From the NCBI RefSeq assembly GCF_004916975.1, contig NZ_STGQ01000001.1, forward strand, positions 892,993 to 956,992: a stretch of 64,000 nt of DNA, given 5' to 3'. This DNA is from Paenibacillus dokdonensis (lineage in GTDB: Bacteria; Bacillota; Bacilli; Paenibacillales; Paenibacillaceae). Below, piece after piece: positions 53,250-61,481 of this stretch. Positions within the stretch are counted from its first letter, which is position 1. Every line of letters starts with the position of its first letter. The notes under the pieces are model-generated. The model had not been told where the DNA came from. It saw only the letters and a program-made list of their open reading frames with translations, and made no database searches. The translations under genes and the position numbers were made by a program.

Positions 53250-53537
53250 ATGATTAAACATATTGTCTTCATTAAATTAAAAGACAGAAGTCCGGAAAGC
53301 GTTGACAAGACTGCAGCGGTACTGCGCGCTATGGAAGGTCGGATTCCGCAGCTGCTTGCCATCGAGGTTGGCGTGGATGTCATTCATTCGGAGCGTTCAT
53401 TTGATATTGCACTTGTGACCGAGGTATCCTCTCTGGAAGATTTGCAGGCTTATCAGGTGCATCCTGTTCATCAGGAAGTCGTTCTTCATTTGAACGAAGT
53501 GAAAGAGTTATCCGTTAGCGTTGATTACGAAATCTAG
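53250..53537 (+). CDS. Dabb family (stress-responsive A/B barrel) protein
   Basis: The ATG at 53250 is 10 bp after AAGGAG; an ATG at 53241 is too close to it. The 95-residue protein begins IKHIVFIKLKDRSPESVD and has FDIALVTEVSSLEDLQAYQVHPVHQEV, the ferredoxin-like dimeric A/B barrel of the Dabb family. The function is unknown; members respond to stress or act as small-molecule enzymes. Confidence 0.9.
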   Translation: MIKHIVFIKLKDRSPESVDKTAAVLRAMEGRIPQLLAIEVGVDVIHSERSFDIALVTEVSSLEDLQAYQVHPVHQEVVLHLNEVKELSVSVDYEI

Positions 53538-53555
53538 CAGATAGGAAGACTGATT

Positions 53556-53666
53556 ATGAGCGATTTGGAATACCCAATGGAAACATTGACTTTGCTTGTC
53601 GTGTTTATCGTGGCTATTTTTGTGATGTTTTTCTGGTTGAAGCGCCGCGGTAAAAGAGGCAAATAA
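53556..53666 (+). CDS. 36-residue single-pass membrane peptide
   Basis: AGGAAG lies 9 bp before the ATG. The frame reads MSDLEYPMETLTLLVVF, continues with a hydrophobic helix, and ends in a basic tail KRRGKRGK. It lies 18 bp after the Dabb gene and 25 bp before the DUF86 gene, so it is probably in the same operon. An acidic N-terminus, one membrane helix and a basic C-terminus suggest an N-out topology. No family is known to me. Confidence 0.6.
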   Translation: MSDLEYPMETLTLLVVFIVAIFVMFFWLKRRGKRGK

Positions 53667-53691
53667 TATCTGCAGCTTGGAGGAACAGGCC

Positions 53692-54117
53692 TTGTATTAT
53701 GTAAATCAGGAACAGATTCAACACCGGCTGGATGCGATTCCGCAAATCGTCCAAGGCTTAACGGAAGCAGCCGAGTCTTGGGATGGAGGCGTCGTGCTCG
53801 GTATGGCGCAGGAGCGGGCACTTCATTTGGCGATTGAGGTTGTAACAGATGTAGGGAGCTATTTGATCGACGGCTTTATTATGCGTGACGCCAGCAGTTA
53901 TGAGGATATCATGGAGATCAATCATGAAGAAAAGGTGTTTGACGGGGAGATTTACAGCGTGCTTCTTGAGCTGGTGAGTCTTCGCAAGCCTTTGGCACAG
54001 GAATATTATTCGTGGAACCGAAGTGAACTTCATCGGCTGACACCGGTTCTTCCCGATATACTGAACAAGTTTGCAGTCCAGGTTCGGGAATATATCCAGC
54101 AAGAGCTCCTATTGTAA
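53692..54117 (+). CDS. DUF86/HepT-like protein (YutE-like)
   Basis: GGAGG eight bases upstream supports a TTG start at 53692 (YYVNQEQIQHRLDAI), as in B. subtilis YutE; an upstream TTG at 53677 precedes the ribosome site. The 141-residue helical protein has the HepT pattern (ERALHLAIEVVTDVGSYLIDGFIMRDASSYEDIMEI). HepT proteins are toxins of HepT/MntA systems whose active motif is RxxxxxxH/Y. An MntA nucleotidyltransferase partner is not encoded here, so a stand-alone role is likely. Confidence 0.82.
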   Translation: MYYVNQEQIQHRLDAIPQIVQGLTEAAESWDGGVVLGMAQERALHLAIEVVTDVGSYLIDGFIMRDASSYEDIMEINHEEKVFDGEIYSVLLELVSLRKPLAQEYYSWNRSELHRLTPVLPDILNKFAVQVREYIQQELLL

Positions 54118-54308
54118 TTTTTAATTGAATCTCAGGTTTGTTCAATCTGTAAGCCCATTCTGAATGTCGGATTGGGCTTGTTGTTTTTTTGGCGTGCTCA
54201 TATTCTTAAAAAAATAAAATGCTGTCCTTTGTGTCAGGACAAGCTCCCCCTGCTTATAATATCCTACAAATAGGCATTAGCCCGTAAGGGTGAAGGGAGT
54301 GACACACC

Positions 54309-54758
54309 ATGGCGGAATGGGGCGCTGTATTAATCGCTTGCGGATTTATCATGTTTGCCGCTGTAGCAATGATTCTTCTACATACGTTGAGAAGAGTGCT
54401 GCTGCGGACAGAAGACGTACTTGGGAAAGCTGGACTTGAGATATCGCAGCTGGCTTCCGAATCCAAAGAGCTGCTCGTGCAGGCTTCGGCGACATTGTCG
54501 CTGCTTCAGGACAGAGTGGAGGAAGTGGAGCCGTTCTGCGAATCGTTAAGACTGGCAGGAGCAAGTCTGTCGAATACGCTGCAGCGGGCCGATTCCATTA
54601 CACAGGTCGTAACCGACTCCGCCATGGAACGCTTGGAAAGAGCCCACCGGGAGAATGAGCTCCGCTTTGCGGAGGCTTTCCGGTGGCTGGATGCCGGAAT
54701 ATCGGTATGGCATTCCTTCAAGCGTCAGTCTGGGCCCTCTGCGGACGATCATGCCTGA
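54309..54758 (+). CDS. ytxG: DUF948 domain protein, YtxG-like
   Basis: The 149-residue protein has one N-terminal membrane segment (LIACGFIMFAAVAMILLHTL) followed by a long amphipathic coiled region (LLQDRVEEVEPFCESLRLAGASLSNTL). GAAGGGAGTG precedes the ATG. It is followed by the YtxH-like gene 19 bp downstream, as in B. subtilis where ytxGHJ belong to the general stress regulon. TATAAT lies at 54255-54260 upstream; no sigma-B promoter was recognised. Confidence 0.85.
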   Translation: MAEWGAVLIACGFIMFAAVAMILLHTLRRVLLRTEDVLGKAGLEISQLASESKELLVQASATLSLLQDRVEEVEPFCESLRLAGASLSNTLQRADSITQVVTDSAMERLERAHRENELRFAEAFRWLDAGISVWHSFKRQSGPSADDHA

Positions 54759-54777
54759 GCCGAAGGAGAGATGAGCG

Positions 54778-55152
54778 ATGAAGGAAAAGAACAAAAGCTT
54801 GTTGTGGGGCGCTTTGATCGGTAGTGTGGTAGGTTCGGTAACAGCTCTGCTGCTGGCGCCGAAATCCGGCAAGGAGCTTCGTCAGGATATCGCTGAAGGC
54901 GCGAAGACGGTTGGCAGTAAAACGACAGAGCTGGCAGGTAAGGTCGGAGAACAGAGTGCCATTTTGATTGAAAAGGTCAAAGATACGGCCGGCAGCGTGA
55001 TTCAGGATATCCGCGGCTGGCGCAAGTCGGAAGCAGACCAAGAGGATAGCGATGAAGCCTTCGAGATGGCTCAAATTTCTTCGTTCGGGGACGACGGGGA
55101 ACAGGATTTGTTCTTTGAAAAGGACTCCAAGCAGGATGCAGGAGATTTGTAA
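54778..55152 (+). CDS. ytxH: YtxH-like general stress protein
   Basis: The 124-residue protein has the YtxH hallmark: a Gly-rich membrane segment then PKSGKELRQDI (SLLWGALIGSVVGSVTALLLAPKSGKE), a coiled amphipathic middle and an acidic tail. A GGAGAGATGAGCG site precedes the ATG. It is cotranscribed with the YtxG-like gene. The family is stress-associated and its molecular role is undefined. Confidence 0.9.
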   Translation: MKEKNKSLLWGALIGSVVGSVTALLLAPKSGKELRQDIAEGAKTVGSKTTELAGKVGEQSAILIEKVKDTAGSVIQDIRGWRKSEADQEDSDEAFEMAQISSFGDDGEQDLFFEKDSKQDAGDL

Positions 55153-55169
55153 AACGCAACTTTAATCCG

Positions 55170-55212
55170 GCGGGCTCTTATTCCTCTTAGGAGGAAGACA
55201 GGGCCTGCTTTT
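55170..55212 (+). terminator. Probable terminator after the ytxGH-like operon
   Basis: GCGGGC (55170-55175) pairs with GCCTGC (55203-55208), with an inner TTCCTC/GAGGAA stem, then a short TTTT. Confidence 0.55.
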
Positions 55213-55340
55213 GCGCGTATAAATTCAGGCTTCGGTCATTGATAGCCGTGTGGAATTGGTTTAACATGTGAGGTACGTTTGATCTTGATTTTTCATATAT
55301 TAGCAAAAGAGAGAGCATAAATCGACAAGAAGGAAGCGGT

Positions 55341-56162
55341 GTGTTCGTGCAGCAAGCAATCGCAATATTAGACTCGGGTGTAGGGGGCTTAACCGTTGTC
55401 AAAGAAGTAATGAGACAGCTCCCACGGGAGAAAATCATCTATTTTGGAGACACTGCCCGCACACCTTACGGACCCCGTACGTCCGAAGAAGTGAGAAGAT
55501 TTACGGAACAGATCGTGGATTTTCTGGCCCAATTCAATCCAAAAGCCATTGTGATCGCCTGCAATACAGCAACGGCGGCAGCACTGGATTATATTTCAGA
55601 GAAGGTGTCCATTCCGGTTATAGGTGTGATTCATCCGGGAGCGAGGGCGGCAATCAGCGCGACGAAGACCGGAAATATCGGTGTCATCGGTACTATTGGC
55701 ACGATCGGCAGCGGGGCATACACGGCAGCTCTTCAGCAGCTCTCGCCTTATGTGCATGTGGTGAGTGAGGCTTGTCCGGCATTGGTTCCTCTGGTGGAGC
55801 AGGGGCAGTTTCGATCGGAGGAAACGACGGCTGTGGTTGAAGATTCTCTCCGCGGCATGAGAAACTCCTCCATTGACTGCCTGATCTTGGGATGCACTCA
55901 CTATCCGTTTTTAAAAGACACGATTCAAGAGGTTATCGGTGAAAAGGTGAAGCTGATCAGCTCGGCAGATGAAACCGCGCGGGAAGTGAGTACAATCCTG
56001 TACGACAAGGGACAGCTGGCTAGCGGCAATGAAAGTCCGGTCCATCAATTTTTTTGCAGCGGAGACGCGGATATGTTCCAAAGAATAGCCAAGGCATGGC
56101 TGGGAGAGCAAATTCAACGAACTCCCGTGGTATGGCAGGTTTCCAGATTTGTTGAAACATAA
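55341..56162 (+). CDS. murI: Glutamate racemase
   Basis: The product supplies D-glutamate for peptidoglycan by racemising L-glutamate. It has the substrate loop ILDSGVGGLTV, the two catalytic cysteines in ACNTATAAAL and GCTHYPF, and YFGDTARTPYG. The length is about 273 residues, as usual. A GTG at 55341 has AGGA six bases upstream; a GTG at 55347 is a less likely alternative. The next gene, a gamma-D-glutamyl endopeptidase, also concerns D-glutamate linkages. Confidence 0.95.
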   Translation: MFVQQAIAILDSGVGGLTVVKEVMRQLPREKIIYFGDTARTPYGPRTSEEVRRFTEQIVDFLAQFNPKAIVIACNTATAAALDYISEKVSIPVIGVIHPGARAAISATKTGNIGVIGTIGTIGSGAYTAALQQLSPYVHVVSEACPALVPLVEQGQFRSEETTAVVEDSLRGMRNSSIDCLILGCTHYPFLKDTIQEVIGEKVKLISSADETAREVSTILYDKGQLASGNESPVHQFFCSGDADMFQRIAKAWLGEQIQRTPVVWQVSRFVET

Positions 56163-56292
56163 TGTAAGAGGGACTCCGGATGAATCGGGGTTCTTTTTTT
56201 TCGCATGGGCCAAGGCATCGGCATCATAGAATCTTCAAAAGAGCAACGTTTAGCAGCGGTCGATGTTTGAGCCGCGGGAAAGGAAGAACGCC

Positions 56293-57492
56293 ATGCAGCA
56301 ATATACCGTATGTAAAGGGGATACCCTGGAGCGGATCGCCGCAAACAGGGGATTGTCCCGGGCCCATATTATCAATGCCAATCCTTGGGCAGGAGAGCAG
56401 CCGTATCTGGTACCGGGACAGATAATTTTCTTACCGTCCTCCCCGAGAAGAAGATATGTTATACAGGCTGGTGACAATCTGGATAGGGTCGCAGCTGCTT
56501 TTCATGTCAGTGAAACTTCATTGCTTGAAATGAACCCGGGTCTATCCGCGAGTTATTTCCCTGAAGGGCGAGTGCTGGTGCTGCCCCATGCCGAGAGGAA
56601 CCGGATCGTGTACCCCGAGGGTGAATATGGATACCAACATTTAAGTCATGACATCAGCTTGTTGACGCAGTCTCATCCGCAGATTACGGCGGGTATGATT
56701 GGAGAAAGTGTACTGGGCAAGCCGATTCCATATCTGAGGATAGGTGAGGGCGGCAGAAACATTCATGTGAACGCTTCCATTCATGCCAATGAATGGATAA
56801 CCACCCCTTGTATTATGCGTTTTGTCGAAGAATACGCCTGCGCTCTTAAGGAAGGCAAACGCTGGAACGGTTATGATCCAAGACTTTGGTTTGCCCAGTG
56901 TACACTATGGATCGTACCGATGGTAAACCCGGATGGCGTTGAGCTTGTGCAGGAAGGTGTCCAGCCGAATAACCCATACTATGACCAGCTGACGGAATGG
57001 AATGGAGGACGCAGTGATTACCGCCACTGGAAGGCCAATATCAACGGGGTAGACTTGGGGGACCAGTTCCCGGCACATTGGGATGAAGAGGTGCAGCGCC
57101 GAGGAAAAAAAAGCCCGGGGCCAAGAGATTATGCGGGAACTTCGCCGCTCAGTGAACCTGAAGCGGCTGCGCTCGCAGCATTTACCGTGAAGACATCACC
57201 GGATGCAGCGATTTCTCTCCATAGCCAGGGGCAGGAGATATATTGGAACTACCGCAATTACGAGCCGAAGGAAAGCCGGGAATGGTCGCGTAGGCTGGGC
57301 CAGGCAAGCGGATACCGTCCCGTTAAGCTGGAGGGCAGTGATGCGGGGTACAAGGATTGGTTCATTCAGGAATTTCGGCGCCCGGGCTTTACGGTCGAGA
57401 TTGGTCTAGGCAAGAATCCGCTGCCTCTGGATGATTTTGAGAATGTAAGTCTTGAGACAGGACTTGTGGTGGCCGAACTGTTATCGTTATGA
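56293..57492 (+). CDS. LysM-M14 gamma-D-glutamyl-L-diamino acid endopeptidase I
   Basis: AAAGGAAG (56278-56285) supports the ATG at 56293; an upstream ATG at 56263 lacks one. The 399-residue protein has two LysM motifs (YTVCKGDTLERIAANRGL, YVIQAGDNLDRVAAAF) then an M14 zinc carboxypeptidase domain. Zinc ligands are His164 and Glu167 (HANE) and His310 (SLHSQGQ). The catalytic Glu369 is in FTVEIGLG. This LysM-M14 layout matches endopeptidase I of Lysinibacillus sphaericus, which cuts D-Glu-meso-diaminopimelate bonds in peptidoglycan. There is no signal peptide, so like that enzyme it may act in the spore or recycle muropeptides. Confidence 0.9.
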   Translation: MQQYTVCKGDTLERIAANRGLSRAHIINANPWAGEQPYLVPGQIIFLPSSPRRRYVIQAGDNLDRVAAAFHVSETSLLEMNPGLSASYFPEGRVLVLPHAERNRIVYPEGEYGYQHLSHDISLLTQSHPQITAGMIGESVLGKPIPYLRIGEGGRNIHVNASIHANEWITTPCIMRFVEEYACALKEGKRWNGYDPRLWFAQCTLWIVPMVNPDGVELVQEGVQPNNPYYDQLTEWNGGRSDYRHWKANINGVDLGDQFPAHWDEEVQRRGKKSPGPRDYAGTSPLSEPEAAALAAFTVKTSPDAAISLHSQGQEIYWNYRNYEPKESREWSRRLGQASGYRPVKLEGSDAGYKDWFIQEFRRPGFTVEIGLGKNPLPLDDFENVSLETGLVVAELLSL

Positions 57493-57535
57493 AAACACTT
57501 TGAAACATTTTCTGCAAATATACGTATAATACAAT

Positions 57536-57580
57536 AGAGGAACGGCCGTCGAATTCATTTCACGATCGTTTCCTCTTTTC
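57536..57580 (+). terminator. Possible terminator after the endopeptidase gene
   Basis: AGAGGAACG (57536-57544) pairs with CGTTTCCTCT (57567-57576) with one bulge, followed by TTTTC. Confidence 0.4.
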
Positions 57581-57623
57581 ACGAAAATTTCATATTTGAA
57601 TGACAGGAAGGAAGTGGATGTGC

Positions 57624-57905
57624 ATGAAATGGAGAAGATTGCTTTCGATCCGGCGCTGGTCACAGATGACAGGCCAATTGTGGCTTTATCTCAAATCCTC
57701 ACAAGTTTCCATTGGGGACAAGCTTCTTTTTCTGGTTCCAGTGCTGCTGTACTGGGTTTTACCGGATGTCATGCCCTTTGTTCCGATTGATGATATAGGA
57801 GTCACGCTGATCGTTATGGGATGGTTCGTTTCCCGTATGGAAAAGAAATATCCTTCTTTGTCTGCACCGAGCCTGCCCGCATCCCCAAAGGGGAGAAACA
57901 AATAA
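57624..57905 (+). CDS. Small DUF1232-like membrane protein
   Basis: GGAAGGAAG lies 9 bp before the ATG at 57624; ATGs at 57600 and 57618 are less well placed. The 93-residue product has a basic N-terminus and a hydrophobic centre. Its motif VLPDVMPFVPIDDIGVTLIVMGWFV resembles the PD-x-IP-x-x-DD core of DUF1232 proteins. The function is unknown. Confidence 0.7.
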   Translation: MKWRRLLSIRRWSQMTGQLWLYLKSSQVSIGDKLLFLVPVLLYWVLPDVMPFVPIDDIGVTLIVMGWFVSRMEKKYPSLSAPSLPASPKGRNK

Positions 57906-58023
57906 AGCTGTCTTGCGAAGCGCTGCGGGTTTCTTTACAATAAAAGGAGCTTTTATATAAAGTGAACTGAAACGAAGGATTTGCAGAAATCCTAATCACT
58001 TAAAACAGGAGATGTAGTTGCAT

Positions 58024-58326
58024 ATGAAATGCAAAATTACACGAAATGCTGCCAAGGTGCTCCAAAAAGAATTGGACAAAGAAGAAAACCGCGATTTGAA
58101 GCTGCGTGTGCTGGTCACCCATGCACATGGAGATCATGCCCATTATGGACTGGACATGGACAAGCCCGGTGAAAATGATGAGATTGTAAGCACGGACAAG
58201 GATATCGATGTCCTTCTGGACCGGGGCGAACCGCTGCTGGACGGAGTGAAAGTCGATTATTTGTATTTTCCTAATGAGGGCTTCGTCATCACTAACCCTT
58301 CCCAAGGGAATCACGGGGACCACTAA
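58024..58326 (+). CDS. IscA/HesB-like protein with cysteines replaced by histidines
   Basis: AGGAGATG precedes either a TTG at 58018 or the ATG at 58024. The ~100-residue protein has the A-type carrier pattern: a start CKITRNAAKVLQKEL, a long middle (VSTDKDIDVLLDRGEPLLDGVKVDYLYFPNEGFVITNP), and a short tail. The first ligand-Cys site reads THAHGDHAHYGL and the C-terminal CGCG-type site reads GNHGDH. The only Cys is near the N-terminus. Typical A-type carriers use three cysteines, so canonical Fe-S binding is unlikely. His-based metal binding is possible. It precedes a YuzB-like gene. Confidence 0.8.
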   Translation: MKCKITRNAAKVLQKELDKEENRDLKLRVLVTHAHGDHAHYGLDMDKPGENDEIVSTDKDIDVLLDRGEPLLDGVKVDYLYFPNEGFVITNPSQGNHGDH

Positions 58327-58362
58327 CCGTTTTTCGGACATTTGAAGAAAAGGGTGCGACTT

Positions 58363-58587
58363 ATGGCCAATGATATCCGTATATGTGACAAGTGTAACCA
58401 TATAAAGCTGAAAAGCATTGTTCCGAAGCTGCAGAAAATGGCCCCGGATACTGAAATCAAGATCGGATGCAAATCATACTGCGGTCCCTGCGGCAAAAGA
58501 GCGTTTATTTATGTGAACGGGCGTTATGTCAGTGCGCCGACGGAATCGGAAGTGCTCACGAAGATGGAGCCTTTTATCAAGTCCTAG
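58363..58587 (+). CDS. DUF1450 family protein (YuzB-like)
   Basis: AAGGGTG precedes the ATG at 58363. The 74-residue protein has the DUF1450 pattern: ICDKCNHIKLKSIVPKL, then CKSYCGPCGKRAFIYVNGRYV. Several Cys residues (CDKC, CxxxCGPC) could bind metal or form disulphides. The role in the cell is unknown. It follows the IscA-like gene by 36 bp and may share its transcript. Confidence 0.88.
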   Translation: MANDIRICDKCNHIKLKSIVPKLQKMAPDTEIKIGCKSYCGPCGKRAFIYVNGRYVSAPTESEVLTKMEPFIKS

Positions 58588-58691
58588 GTGACATTTGGAA
58601 AATGCTTACGGAATACCCATGCATAGATCCTTACAGGAAGCTCCATCCTACAAGGTGGATAGGAACTTTCGAGTAAAGGAGAGAGCAGCCC

Positions 58692-58976
58692 ATGGTATCC
58701 AGATATGATTCCAGTCTGCAATCGCAAAATCCGATTTCCCAAGCACAAAATTCGGTGGAAAAGCTGCATTACGCGGTTTCACAGGCTTTGTCTCATCCCA
58801 ATGAGCAAATGTTGCAGCAGGCCAAGAGCCGGCTCGCCCGTACGGAACAAGCAGTACAACAAGCTGGTGAAAGCTTGAATGTACAAGCCGTCGAATTGGC
58901 AGAAGAAATGCTGGCAGAGGAGAAGGGCCGTTTGGCTTCCCTAACCTCTGACTCGGATGGAGAACTAACGAAATAA
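58692..58976 (+). CDS. DUF2524-like small helical protein
   Basis: AAAGGAGAG precedes the ATG. The 94-residue, Gln/Ala-rich product is predicted to be helical (AQNSVEKLHYAVSQALSHP, QMLQQAKSRLARTEQAVQQA). It resembles short DUF2524/YtzC-type proteins, though the match by eye is modest. There is no signal peptide or membrane segment. The terminator at 58988 follows. Confidence 0.7.
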   Translation: MVSRYDSSLQSQNPISQAQNSVEKLHYAVSQALSHPNEQMLQQAKSRLARTEQAVQQAGESLNVQAVELAEEMLAEEKGRLASLTSDSDGELTK

Positions 58977-58987
58977 GTGACCTGTCT

Positions 58988-59022
58988 AATCCTGCAAAGA
59001 GCCCCTCTTTGCAGGATTTTTT
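58988..59022 (+). terminator. Terminator after the DUF2524-like gene
   Basis: AATCCTGCAAAGAG and CTCTTTGCAGGATT form a perfect 14-bp stem around CCC, followed by a T run. Confidence 0.97.
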
Positions 59023-59127
59023 GCATGATTGCAAGAGGGGCTTTTTTGGGAATTATTCCTCACTATGCTATAATGGACATGCTTTCTTTATCATGCATCT
59101 CATTATACATGGAAGGTTGTGAAGAAC

Positions 59128-59952
59128 ATGAAACATATTACAGATTGCACCATTCTGAACAACGGAGTTACCATGCCATGGCTTGGTTTCGGTACATACC
59201 AGGCGAAAGGCAATGAAGTGTATGAAGCCGTCAAGGTTGCGCTCGAGACAGGCTACCGCAGTATCGATACCGCTGCCGTGTATGGTAATGAACAGGAAGT
59301 AGGCAAGGCAATTGCCGAAAGCGGCATCGCCCGAAATGAAATTTTCGTCACGACCAAAGTATGGAACGATGATCAGGGTTTTGATTCCACGCTGCGTGCT
59401 TTTGAAGAAAGCCAGAAACGCCTTGGACTCAATGTCATTGATCTTTATTTGATTCACTGGCCGGGAAAAGATAAATTTAAGGATACATGGAAGGCGATGG
59501 AGCGGCTGTATGATGAAGGCAGCATCCGCGCGATTGGCGTCAGCAATTTTCATGTGCATCATCTGAAGGAACTCATGAGCGGCAGCAATGTGGTGCCGGC
59601 TGTGGACCAGGTAGAACTGCATCCCGGAATGATTCAACAGGAGCTGCAGGATTATTGCGGTGCGCAGGGCATCCAGATCGAGGCTTGGAGCCCTCTCATG
59701 AAAGGGAAATTAACTGATAATACCACACTCCTCGGCATTGCCCAGAAGTACGGAAAAACGCCGACACAAGTCATTTTGCGTTGGGACATTCAGAACAAAA
59801 TCGTTACTATTCCGAAATCCGTAACGCCTTCACGAATTCGTGAGAATGCAGGAATCTTTGATTTTGAATTAACCCAGGATGAGCTCAAACAAATCGATGC
59901 GCTTAATGGCAACAAGCGGGTCGGTACGGATCCTGATAAGCTGATATTTTAA
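59128..59952 (+). CDS. Aldo/keto reductase
   Basis: The 274-residue protein starts at ATG 59128; a GTG at 59119 is an alternative close to GGAAGG. AKR features are MPWLGFGTYQ, the catalytic tetrad within SIDTAAVYGNE (Asp, Tyr), TKVWNDD (Lys) and LIHWPG (His), and the NADPH-binding IPKSVTPSRIREN. It is of the AKR5/YvgN type. It reduces aldehydes or ketones with NADPH; the natural substrate is unknown, and methylglyoxal-type aldehydes are common in relatives. Confidence 0.93.
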   Translation: MKHITDCTILNNGVTMPWLGFGTYQAKGNEVYEAVKVALETGYRSIDTAAVYGNEQEVGKAIAESGIARNEIFVTTKVWNDDQGFDSTLRAFEESQKRLGLNVIDLYLIHWPGKDKFKDTWKAMERLYDEGSIRAIGVSNFHVHHLKELMSGSNVVPAVDQVELHPGMIQQELQDYCGAQGIQIEAWSPLMKGKLTDNTTLLGIAQKYGKTPTQVILRWDIQNKIVTIPKSVTPSRIRENAGIFDFELTQDELKQIDALNGNKRVGTDPDKLIF

Positions 59953-59956
59953 ATTC

Positions 59957-59995
59957 AAAAAACCCGGTTTGCCAGGTATGGCGAGCCGGGTTTTT
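59957..59995. terminator. Bidirectional terminator between aldo/keto reductase and RNA methyltransferase genes
   Basis: AAAAACCCGG (59957-59966) pairs with CCGGGTTTTT (59986-59995). An inner GCCA/TGGC stem extends it. It serves the two convergent genes. Confidence 0.9.
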
Positions 59996-60026
59996 CTTAT
60001 ACAAATTTGGGGAGTTTGCAATCATA

Positions 60027-61184
60027 TTATCGTTTGCGCGGAGGAAGAGGTCCCAAGAACTGCAAATATTGGCACTCAATTCGTCCATTGTAAAGCTTAC
60101 GTCTTTTATCCGCTTTCCGTCCAAAATAATGCTCGAACTGCTTGGTCGGGCTAATCGCAAAAAAGGACCAGGTTGGAAGCTGCGCGGCAGTATTTCCTAA
60201 TTGGCGGATCAGCTTCTCGACTTCGTTTTTCTCGCTCAAACGTTCCCCGTACGGCGGATTTGTAATTAAGCAGCCATATTCGCCTTCAGGCTTGGCTTTG
60301 GCGGCAGGCAGGACGTTGAAAGTGATTTCCCGTCCGAAGCCGGCGCTTTTGGCAGCCGCTTTGGCAACCTCAATGGCCTGCGGGTCGATATCACTGCCTG
60401 TAAGCTGCAGGGGCTCGTCATCCTGAACCGAGTCAAAAGCCTCCTCGCGCGCTTCAGCCCAATAATTTTCAGGAATAATACGCCAATGCTCGGAAGGAAA
60501 AGAGCGGCGCAGACCCGGTGCAATATTCCAGCCCATCAAAGCCGCTTCGATCAGAATGGTGCCTGAACCGCAGCATGGATCATATAGTGGACGCGAGGCA
60601 TTCCAGCGGCTGAGCTGAAGCATCGCAGCGGCCATTGTTTCCTTGATCGGCGCTTCCGTCACGAGTTTGCGGTAGCCACGCTTATGCAAGGCAGGACCCG
60701 TCGTATCCAGTGTAAGCAGAGCCATATCTTTATGAAGATTAACCTCGATGACATAACGTGCGCCAATTTCCTGAAACCAATCCGTGTGATAGCTTAGCTT
60801 CAGCTTTTCCACAATGGCTTTCTTCACGATCCCTTGGCAGGCAGGAACACTGCTGAGCTGGGAATGATGCGAGCGTCCTTCAACAGGGAATTCCCCGTCT
60901 GCGGGAATCCAGTCCTCCCAAGGCAGGGCCTTGGTTCCTTCAAACAATTCATCAAAGGTTTTGGCCGGGAACTCTCCGATTTTCACGAGTATCCGGTCCG
61001 AGGTGCGCAGCCACAGGTTGCAGCGGCAGATATCTTTGAGATCTCCTGCAAAAGTGACTCTGCCGTTCTCAACCTCCAGGTCGTTGTAGCCTAAATCTTT
61101 AAGTTCACGCGCGACGATGGCCTCAAGGCCCATCGGTGCGGTTGCTATCAATTGCAAGCGGGACATAAGTAGTTTCAACTCCAT
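60027..61184 (-). CDS. THUMP-domain class I RNA methyltransferase (YpsC/RlmL-like)
   Basis: The 385-residue protein has an N-terminal ferredoxin-like and THUMP region (LQLIATAPMGLEAIVARELKDLG, FAGDLKDICRCNLWLR). A Rossmann methyltransferase domain follows with YDPCCGSGTILIEAAL and GSDIDPQAIEVA. The NPPY motif of N2-guanine methyltransferases (LITNPPYGERL) is present. The length matches B. subtilis YpsC. It probably makes N2-methylguanosine in 23S rRNA. AAAGG precedes the first ATG on the minus strand. Confidence 0.92.
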   Translation of the reverse strand: MELKLLMSRLQLIATAPMGLEAIVARELKDLGYNDLEVENGRVTFAGDLKDICRCNLWLRTSDRILVKIGEFPAKTFDELFEGTKALPWEDWIPADGEFPVEGRSHHSQLSSVPACQGIVKKAIVEKLKLSYHTDWFQEIGARYVIEVNLHKDMALLTLDTTGPALHKRGYRKLVTEAPIKETMAAAMLQLSRWNASRPLYDPCCGSGTILIEAALMGWNIAPGLRRSFPSEHWRIIPENYWAEAREEAFDSVQDDEPLQLTGSDIDPQAIEVAKAAAKSAGFGREITFNVLPAAKAKPEGEYGCLITNPPYGERLSEKNEVEKLIRQLGNTAAQLPTWSFFAISPTKQFEHYFGRKADKRRKLYNGRIECQYLQFLGPLPPRKR

Positions 61185-61481
61185 TTTCAGCCTTTATTTC
61201 AGTTTGTACGATTATAGGTTAACATCTGCTTAGTGTTTGACAAGATCTGAAGGCAGCGGAGGGGACGGAATCGATCGGAAGAACGATCCTTAACCATAGC
61301 GGTCTCGCCGCATTATTGTCATGGACTAATACTAATGTTGTGCCTCTTTTTAACAAATGGATTGAAGCTCGAATAAGTCTTCAATTCATTCTATAATAGT
61401 ATAGGTGAATGTGAGTTCAGAAACAAACCAAAAGTTAACACCATCAATCATTAAATGATGAGGAATGTAAAGGGGAGTCAA

